A stretch of DNA of 50,852 bases. Origin: Coriobacteriia bacterium. GTDB taxonomy: Bacteria; Actinomycetota; Coriobacteriia; WRKU01; WQUG01. The stretch covers positions 1 to 50,852 of the forward strand of contig WRFR01000010.1 of assembly GCA_009778715.1 (NCBI GenBank), in the 5' to 3' direction. The notes under the pieces are model-generated. The model saw nothing but the letters and a program-made list of their open reading frames with translations. It had not been told where the DNA came from and made no database searches. Positions within the stretch are counted from its first letter, which is position 1. Every line of letters starts with the position of its first letter. Of the stretch, positions 45,808-50,852 are shown piece by piece. A program made the position numbers and the translations under genes.

Positions 45808-46620
45808 TTATCGATCAACAGCGGCCTCAAGTTCGGCAGTCTCTTCAATAGTGAGCAAGCGCCAGCTTCCTGGTTCCAGGTCGCCCAGCGCCAGCGGGCC
45901 AAAGCTGATGCGCGCGAGTTCGGTCACGGGATGACCCACAGATGAGAGCATGCGGCGCACCTGGCGCTTGCGGCCCTCGTGGATGGACAGCATCACAAGC
46001 GACGCGCGATACGGGCGTAACTGCAACAGGTCGGGGTTGTCCGCAGAAGTCTCGACCTCATCGGTCCAGTCATCCGTCTCGGGGATCAGTTCGGCGCGCG
46101 CGGGAGCGGTCCAGCCGTCATCCAGCTCGATGCCCTCGCGCAGGCGCTGGAGTTGCTTCTCCGTGATGCGCCCATCCGCACGGGCGATGTAGGTCTTGGT
46201 CACGTGCCACTTGGGATGTAAAAGACGATGCGCCAGCTCGCCGTCAGTCGAGAACAGAAGTAGCCCGCTCGTGTCCTCGTCAAGGCGTCCCACAGGAAAA
46301 AGCCCTGGATACTGGTCGGTTGGAACCAGCTCGGCTACGGTCGGGCGATCCTGCGGATCAGACATCGTCGTCACATAGCCCGTTGGTTTATTCAAAATGA
46401 GATTCACCGTGCCATCAGCAAGCGTCACCAGCTTACCGTCGACCGCTACTTCGTCACGCTCTGGATCGACCTTCGTCCCCAGCTCGGAACAGACCTGGCC
46501 ATTCACGGTTACACGCCCCGCGGTCATAAGGTCCTCGCTGCCGCGGCGCGACGCCGCACCCGCGCGGGCCAGGAATCGCTGCAGCCGCAGCGGGCCGGTC
46601 TCAGTCAAGCTCTTCGACAT
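45808..46620 (-). CDS. rluB: 23S rRNA pseudouridine synthase, RluB/RsuA family
   Basis: The 270-residue enzyme has an N-terminal S4 RNA-binding domain (LQRFLARAGAASRRGSEDLM, GRVTVNG) and a pseudouridine-synthase domain with the catalytic Asp in GRLDEDTSGLLLFSTDG, HPKWHVTKTYIA and EGRKRQVRRML. It would isomerise a uridine in large-subunit rRNA; RluB versus RluE-like site choice is not certain. ATG 46620 follows GGAG and overlaps scpB by 20 bases. scpA-scpB-rluB is a common trio. Confidence 0.93.
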   Translation of the reverse strand: MSKSLTETGPLRLQRFLARAGAASRRGSEDLMTAGRVTVNGQVCSELGTKVDPERDEVAVDGKLVTLADGTVNLILNKPTGYVTTMSDPQDRPTVAELVPTDQYPGLFPVGRLDEDTSGLLLFSTDGELAHRLLHPKWHVTKTYIARADGRITEKQLQRLREGIELDDGWTAPARAELIPETDDWTDEVETSADNPDLLQLRPYRASLVMLSIHEGRKRQVRRMLSSVGHPVTELARISFGPLALGDLEPGSWRLLTIEETAELEAAVDR

Positions 46621-47359
46621 CCTCAAGCTCCTCGACGAGTTCGAGGGCATCATCACGGTCGAGTTCACCATCAAAAGCCGGATCAACAGGTGAGGTATCG
46701 GTTTCATCTGAATCCGAAGCCATTGCCAGGTCCTCATCGGCGCTCCCGTAGAGAAGCTCATCATCCTCGTCAGGATTAAGCGCGTCGGCCGCAGATGCTC
46801 CCGCGCCCAGACGCAGACGGATCGACTCCTGCGCCTCCTCATCAGGAGCAAAGTCTTCCAGCGCAGGCAGGCCGCGCAGATCCTTCAGGCCAAACTTCTC
46901 CAGGAAGCTTTGGGTCGTCCCGTAGAGGATGGCGTTGCCCTGCGTCTTGTCGCGGCCCATCTCGCGGACCAGGCCCTTCTCGATGAGCGAAGAGATGACC
47001 GCCTCGGAGTTCACGCCACGCACCGCATTGATGCCCACACGCGTGACCGGCTGATGGTACGCGATAACTGCCAGCGCCTCCAGGGCAGCTTGACTCAGGC
47101 GGCGGGTGTCCCAGGACAGCACGTAGCCTTCGACCAGCTCGTGATAGGCAGGATGAGTGTAGAGCCGCCAACCACCGGCCACTTCACGCAACTGGAAACC
47201 GCGCTCGTCTGCGACGTACTCGGCTGCCAGCTCGGTCAGCATGTCGGCGACCTCGGCCTCCGTGCGATCAAGGATGTGTGCCAGCGACGCGGCACTCGCC
47301 GGTTCGTCGCTGACGAACAATAACGCCTCCAGGGCGCCTCGGTCAGTATTCGTAGTCAT
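46601..47359 (-). CDS. scpB: Segregation and condensation protein B
   Basis: ScpB is the winged-helix (kite) subunit that works with ScpA and Smc in chromosome compaction. The N-terminal ~185 residues match the family (LEALLFVSDEPASAASLA, LSQAALEALAVIAYHQPVTR, INAVRGVNSEAVISSLIEKGLV in pieces, YGTTQSFLEKFGL). After that come about 65 extra residues rich in Asp and Glu, which are longer than in most ScpB proteins. It overlaps the scpA stop by 17 bases, with GGAGG upstream. Confidence 0.95.
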   Translation of the reverse strand: MTTNTDRGALEALLFVSDEPASAASLAHILDRTEAEVADMLTELAAEYVADERGFQLREVAGGWRLYTHPAYHELVEGYVLSWDTRRLSQAALEALAVIAYHQPVTRVGINAVRGVNSEAVISSLIEKGLVREMGRDKTQGNAILYGTTQSFLEKFGLKDLRGLPALEDFAPDEEAQESIRLRLGAGASAADALNPDEDDELLYGSADEDLAMASDSDETDTSPVDPAFDGELDRDDALELVEELEDVEELD

Positions 47360-48134
47360 CTATCTCCTCCTGAAGGCCGCGCTTCTTCGCCTGGCGGCTG
47401 GATAGGGCTTTGATCTCTAAGGGCGCGAAACGGTCTTCCTGGACCAGCTCGACCTGCCCGCGCTTATATAGTTCCAGGATCGCAAGGAAGCTCACCACGA
47501 TCCGTGCTGGCGAGGCATCCGCCTCGAACAGCTCACTGAACTCCATATGCTTGCGATGATGCAGCTGTTCCCAGATGCTGTGCGTATACTCTTCTACAGA
47601 GAGCGGCACGGCAGCAATATGTTCCGCCTCGAGCAGGAACACGTCGCGCCGGAACTCCAACTCTGCGCAAGTCAGCGCCAGTGCGTGCAGGGTGATGCCC
47701 TCCAGATAATCTGGCATGAGCCCCAGATACTCTTGCTCGAGGCCCGCCTGACGCGCGTGCATGTGCGCCTCGGCCTCCTGGCGCTCGGCCAGCTGGGCCG
47801 CCACGTTTTTGAACTGCTTGTAGGTGATGAGGCGCGCGATGAGCAAGTCGCGCATCTCGGTCGGGCTCAGATCCTCGAACTCGTCGCTGTAGTAGTCCTG
47901 ACGCGCGGGCAGAAGCGCGTTAGCCTTGATCTCGAGCAGGGTGGCCGCCAGCAGCAGGAACTCGCTCGCAACCTCCAGGTCGAGGTCAGCCATCTCGTCA
48001 AGGTGGGCCAGATACTGGTCGATGATGTCAATGAGCGAGAGCGCGCCCACGTCGAGCTTCTGCTGCGCGACCAAGTGCAGGAGAAGGTCAAATGGCCCCT
48101 CGAAAAGCTCTGTTTTCACCACATAGCTTGACAT
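47343..48134 (-). CDS. scpA: Segregation and condensation protein A
   Basis: ScpA is the kleisin that bridges Smc heads. The 263-residue protein begins with the typical FEGPFDLLLHLVAQQKLDVGAL in pieces, continues with YLAHL, ASEFLLLAATLLEIKANALLP and a helical middle, and ends with a winged helix (VSFLAILELYKRGQVELVQEDRFAPLEI in pieces). It starts 21 bases after the trpS stop with a weak ribosome site. The pair scpA-scpB is adjacent as in most bacteria. Confidence 0.95.
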   Translation of the reverse strand: MSSYVVKTELFEGPFDLLLHLVAQQKLDVGALSLIDIIDQYLAHLDEMADLDLEVASEFLLLAATLLEIKANALLPARQDYYSDEFEDLSPTEMRDLLIARLITYKQFKNVAAQLAERQEAEAHMHARQAGLEQEYLGLMPDYLEGITLHALALTCAELEFRRDVFLLEAEHIAAVPLSVEEYTHSIWEQLHHRKHMEFSELFEADASPARIVVSFLAILELYKRGQVELVQEDRFAPLEIKALSSRQAKKRGLQEEIDDYEY

Positions 48135-48155
48135 CTGCGCGCGTCCGTCTTCTCG

Positions 48156-49163
48156 CTACCCTACCGCAGGCCCGTCAAGCCCAATAGCCGCCCGGCAATC
48201 CGCGATCGTCTCCCGGGCGATAGGCATGACTTTCTCCTTGCCCGCTTCAAGCACTTCGTCAACACGATCCGGCTGGGCGTCCAGCTCTGCGCGGCGTGCC
48301 TGGAAGTCAGCGAAGTAAGTGATCAGATCATCAGCAAGCTGCTGCTTGTGCGCCACACAGCCGCAGGTCGCCGCCGGACAGCAGGCTTCCCACTCGGCGA
48401 TATCGGCCGCCTTACCGACCAATTTGTGGATCTGGTGGAGCGGACAGATCGCCGGGTTGCCCGGATCATCCTTGCGCTTACGCGCTGGATCCGTCATGCA
48501 CGCCATCGCTTTCTGGCGCATAACTTCTGGTGGGTCGGTAATAAATATCGAGTTGCCGTAACTCTTCGACATCTTGCGCCCATCAAGGCCCGGCACGCGC
48601 GCGCCCTCCTTGGCGATGAGCGCCTTTGGTTCGACCAGCACATCAGCGCCAAAGGTTGTATTGAAGCGGCGCACGATCTCGCGTGTCAGCTCAAGATGCG
48701 GCTCCTGGTCCTCGCCCACTGGCACGAGGTCGGACCTGGCGATCGCAATGTCAGCAGCCATGAGCGCCGGATACAGGAAAAAGCCGACATTGCTCAGATC
48801 CTTGTTGCTGATGTTGACCTGCTGCTCCTTGTAGCTTGGCACCCGCTCAAGCCATGACATCGGCAGTACCATATTCATATAAAGCATGAGCTCGATGACC
48901 TGCGGCAGATCGCTCTGCCGGTAGATCGTGCAGCGCTCGGGGTCAAGTCCCGCCGCCAACCAGTCGGCCACCATGTCGCGCCCGAAGTCATAAATGTGCG
49001 ATGAATCCTGCCATTCGCTTGTCAACGCATGCCAATCAGCCACGAAGTAGAACGCATCATACTCGTTTTGTAGGCGCAGCATATTCTGAAGGTTGCCGAA
49101 CCAGTGACCAAGATGCAGTTTGCCCGTCGGGCGATAGCCGGTCAAGATGCGATGTTGTGGCAT
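48156..49163 (-). CDS. trpS: Tryptophanyl-tRNA synthetase with cysteine-rich (Fe-S-like) site
   Basis: TrpRS charges tRNA-Trp. The 335-residue class I enzyme has the HIGH-like HLGH (17-20), GYRPTGKLHLG and the KMSKS loop (197-201). In the anticodon region lies a cysteine cluster as in Fe-S TrpRS enzymes such as that of Thermotoga: C240, C262, C269 and, where the fourth Cys is expected, H272 (CPAATCGCVAHK). Extra cysteines are at 261 and 267. The spacing (x21, x6, x2) is near the canonical x22, x6, x2. GAGGAG precedes ATG 49163. Confidence 0.96.
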   Translation of the reverse strand: MPQHRILTGYRPTGKLHLGHWFGNLQNMLRLQNEYDAFYFVADWHALTSEWQDSSHIYDFGRDMVADWLAAGLDPERCTIYRQSDLPQVIELMLYMNMVLPMSWLERVPSYKEQQVNISNKDLSNVGFFLYPALMAADIAIARSDLVPVGEDQEPHLELTREIVRRFNTTFGADVLVEPKALIAKEGARVPGLDGRKMSKSYGNSIFITDPPEVMRQKAMACMTDPARKRKDDPGNPAICPLHQIHKLVGKAADIAEWEACCPAATCGCVAHKQQLADDLITYFADFQARRAELDAQPDRVDEVLEAGKEKVMPIARETIADCRAAIGLDGPAVG

Positions 49164-49182
49164 GGGACTCCTCGCTGAGTAG

Positions 49183-49188
49183 ATTATA
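49183..49188 (-). promoter_or_regulatory. -10 element of trpS
   Basis: A perfect TATAAT on the minus strand (49188-49183) lies 19 bases before the trpS start codon. The -35 region (GCTACA, 49211-49206) is poor, so the leader would be very short, which argues against a T-box riboswitch here. Confidence 0.45.
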
Positions 49189-49263
49189 AGTACAGCAGTT
49201 AATATTGTAGCGTACGCAAGTAACTACAACCTCTTTGCCATAAATCGGTAGAGAATAGACCAG

Positions 49264-49965
49264 CTACCCCAGGCCGACCAACATAGGCAGGAGATTCATC
49301 AGGCTTCCTGCAGTTGCATTGATGTACCAAGTGAACAGGGGCGTCAACCACATAACCGCGATCAGAATAATAAATCCCCAGCGCTCCAGTTGCGCGTAGA
49401 AATGCAGCGCTGACCGGGGCAGAAAGTACTGCAGAACCCGTGAACCGTCAAGCGGCGGGATTGGAATCAGGTTGAAGAACGCAAACATGAGATTGATGAA
49501 CGCAAACTGATAGAGCAGTAGCCCGATGACCCCCAGGACCGAGCCAGCGGAATGGGTTGGATTCATCAGATATACCGCAAGGTAAAGTATGCTCGATCCA
49601 ATCGCGAGAAGAATGTTCATGACCGGCCCGGCGATGCCCGTCAGAAGGATACCCTTCCGGCGGTCACGGAAGTTATTGGGATTGATAGGGACCGGCTTTG
49701 CGTAGCCAAACGCAAAAGCGCGACCACCTAAAGCACTGGTAAAAAAGAACAGCATCGCTGGCATCAGAAGCGTACCGAAAGGGTCAATATGCTTCAGCGG
49801 GTTCAAAGAGAGGCGCCCGGCTCGTTTTGCTGTGGTGTCACCCAACCGATAAGCCACCCACCCATGGGCGAGCTCGTGCAGCACGAGCGCCGGGATCATT
49901 AACAGGAAGTTAAGTACAACCAACAAGAGTTCGGTCGAACTCATATTGCCAAACAAAGACTGCAC
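49264..49965 (-). CDS. Site-2-type zinc metalloprotease, M50 family
   Basis: This membrane protease (233 aa) has four or more helices, the zinc motif HELAHG in the first, and the C-terminal NLIPIPPLDGSRVL with the third zinc ligand Asp. The short form without a PDZ domain is common in Gram-positive bacteria, and some members activate membrane-bound regulators; targets here are unknown. GTG 49965 was chosen (AAGAAGG upstream); ATG 49944 has no site. It starts 13 bases after the ABC-F stop. Confidence 0.9.
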   Translation of the reverse strand: MQSLFGNMSSTELLLVVLNFLLMIPALVLHELAHGWVAYRLGDTTAKRAGRLSLNPLKHIDPFGTLLMPAMLFFFTSALGGRAFAFGYAKPVPINPNNFRDRRKGILLTGIAGPVMNILLAIGSSILYLAVYLMNPTHSAGSVLGVIGLLLYQFAFINLMFAFFNLIPIPPLDGSRVLQYFLPRSALHFYAQLERWGFIILIAVMWLTPLFTWYINATAGSLMNLLPMLVGLG

Positions 49966-49978
49966 GCTGCCTTCTTTC

Positions 49979-50852
49979 TCAGGAATCCATCTCGTAGTCC
50001 GCGAGCTTCTCGCAGGCATCCATCCAGCGCCCCTCGGCGCGCAAAAGTTCGCTTTTTACTTTCTCATACTCGATTATAGCGTCATTGAACTTCATGGTAT
50101 CAGCATAGAAGTCCGGATCGGCCATCTGGCGCTCAAGCTCACCTGCGCGTGCCTGCAGCGCTTCGCTTGCGGCCTCCGCCTCATCTAGCTGCTCCTGGAG
50201 CTCCTTGGTCTTGCGATAATAGTCGTTGCGCGCGGTCGCCTCTACGCGCTTCTGTTCTTTGGATTTCTTGCCAGTCGGCTCGAGACCGACACCACCCTTG
50301 TCGCCCCGGGTCGCCACCTCGTCGCCCCGGGCCCTTCCTCCGTCACCTTGGGCTTGACCCGGGGTCTCTGCCGCCTGGACAGATGCCTGCTCCTTCTTCC
50401 ACAGATAGTAGTCGTAGTCATCAGGATAGATGTGCAGCTGGCCGTCCTCGACCTCGATGATCGTGTTGGCAACTGAGCGAATCAGGTGGCGATCATGAGT
50501 AATGAGCACGAGCGTCCCCTCAAAGCTTTGGAGCGCCTGCTCAAGGATGTCAGCGCTTGCAATGTCGAGATGGTTGGTCGGCTCGTCCAGGCAGAGTAGC
50601 GGGGCAGGCGCAGCCAACAGTTTGGCCAGCGCAAGACGACTGCGCTCACCGCCGGAAAGCATGCTGACACGCTTGTTCACTTCGTCGCCAGTGAAGAGAA
50701 ACGCACCCAGCAGGCTGCGCACTTCCGCCTGCGTCCAACCGGGCGCCGCACTGTCCAGCTCTTCGAAGACCGTCGCGCCCAGGTCAAGCGCCTCAAGCTG
50801 ATGTTGCGCATAGTAGGCAACCTCAACCTTTGTGCCCAGCGTGCGCGTGCCA
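49979..50852 (-). CDS. ABC-F family ATPase (C-terminal half, partial)
   Basis: ABC-F proteins act on ribosomes or as antibiotic-resistance and stress factors. The visible 290 residues begin within the second ATPase domain ([20 protein letters not shown]). They include the signature [15 protein letters not shown], Walker [13 protein letters not shown] and switch His (LITHDRH), then a long linker and a C-terminal coiled coil ([26 protein letters not shown] in pieces). The linker holds a repeat-derived Gly/Arg/Asp-rich stretch (50299-50366). The 5' part is outside the window. Confidence 0.93.
   Translation of the reverse strand, partial: GTRTLGTKVEVAYYAQHQLEALDLGATVFEELDSAAPGWTQAEVRSLLGAFLFTGDEVNKRVSMLSGGERSRLALAKLLAAPAPLLCLDEPTNHLDIASADILEQALQSFEGTLVLITHDRHLIRSVANTIIEVEDGQLHIYPDDYDYYLWKKEQASVQAAETPGQAQGDGGRARGDEVATRGDKGGVGLEPTGKKSKEQKRVEATARNDYYRKTKELQEQLDEAEAASEALQARAGELERQMADPDFYADTMKFNDAIIEYEKVKSELLRAEGRWMDACEKLADYEMDS
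50299..50366. repeat. GC-rich repeat element inside the ABC-F linker
   Basis: GTCGCCCCGGG occurs at 50300-50310 and again at 50321-50331, followed by GTCACCTTGGGCTTGACCC (50342-50360), which is close to the widespread palindromic core CCCGGGCTTGACCCGGG. It encodes the low-complexity stretch [20 protein letters not shown]. Confidence 0.5.

Noticed and set aside
49164..49263. T-box riboswitch before trpS
   Set aside because: The -10 lies 19 bases before the start codon, leaving no room for a leader; no T-box sequence.

Overview
The window reads as chromosomal DNA of an actinobacterium, most likely a Coriobacteriia (Eggerthella/Olsenella-like) relative. Reasons: WhiA together with YvcK and RapZ, a TPR-SARP/BTAD giant regulator, a split transketolase, GapA-Pgk-TpiA-GpmI-SecG in one row, UvrA next to PduO-type adenosyltransferase, strong GGAGG ribosome sites and a moderately high GC content. 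The class-level assignment is an inference from gene content, not from a database search. Almost every gene lies on the minus strand; only three tRNAs, the MNT/HEPN pair and the cobalamin adenosyltransferase are on the plus strand.

Layout. 1-183: start of a secreted protein running off the left edge. 582-11021: a housekeeping row transcribed right to left, secA-prfB-transketolase N/C-ftsE-ftsX-S41 protease-M42 peptidase-smpB. 11207-13648: a large SARP/BTAD regulator whose upstream DNA carries three perfect heptamers at 11-bp spacing, a textbook SARP operator layout. 13911-15513: tRNA-Gly, tRNA-Cys, an EamA transporter, tRNA-Leu and a tRNA-derived palindrome-rich repeat. 15604-19401: glutamate dehydrogenase, a nitroreductase remnant, a short-chain dehydrogenase and a beta-helix lipoprotein. 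19585-27149: a complete oligopeptide ABC transporter with two near-identical binding proteins in tandem. 27220-35351: secG, lower glycolysis (gpmI, tpiA, pgk, gap) and the whiA-yvcK-rapZ cluster.

35431-37289 is an accessory island between rapZ and uvrC, two genes that are neighbours in many Gram-positive genomes. It has an imperfect 45-bp direct repeat at each end, an MNT/HEPN toxin-antitoxin pair whose antitoxin carries a fused ribbon-helix-helix domain, the 3' end of an IS1634-like transposase and a possible structured RNA. 37412-44284: a tight uvrA-azlC-azlD-amidase-uvrC operon, with a perfect 62-bp palindrome inside the azlC reading frame. 44396-50852: PduO adenosyltransferase, a VapBC pair with a palindromic operator, rluB-scpB-scpA, trpS with an altered Fe-S ligand set, an M50 site-2-type protease and the 3' end of an ABC-F ATPase.

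How the genes fit together: the organism appears to import and degrade peptides (Opp, M42 peptidase, glutamate dehydrogenase, branched-chain amino-acid exporter AzlCD) and to run lower glycolysis, with the rest serving translation, secretion, division, DNA repair and chromosome segregation. The most novel-looking signals are the SARP heptamer array, the RHH-MNT antitoxin with its own operator-like palindrome, palindromic elements inside coding sequences, the tRNA-Leu 3' duplication, RF2 with SPT instead of SPF, and TrpRS with a CCCH site.
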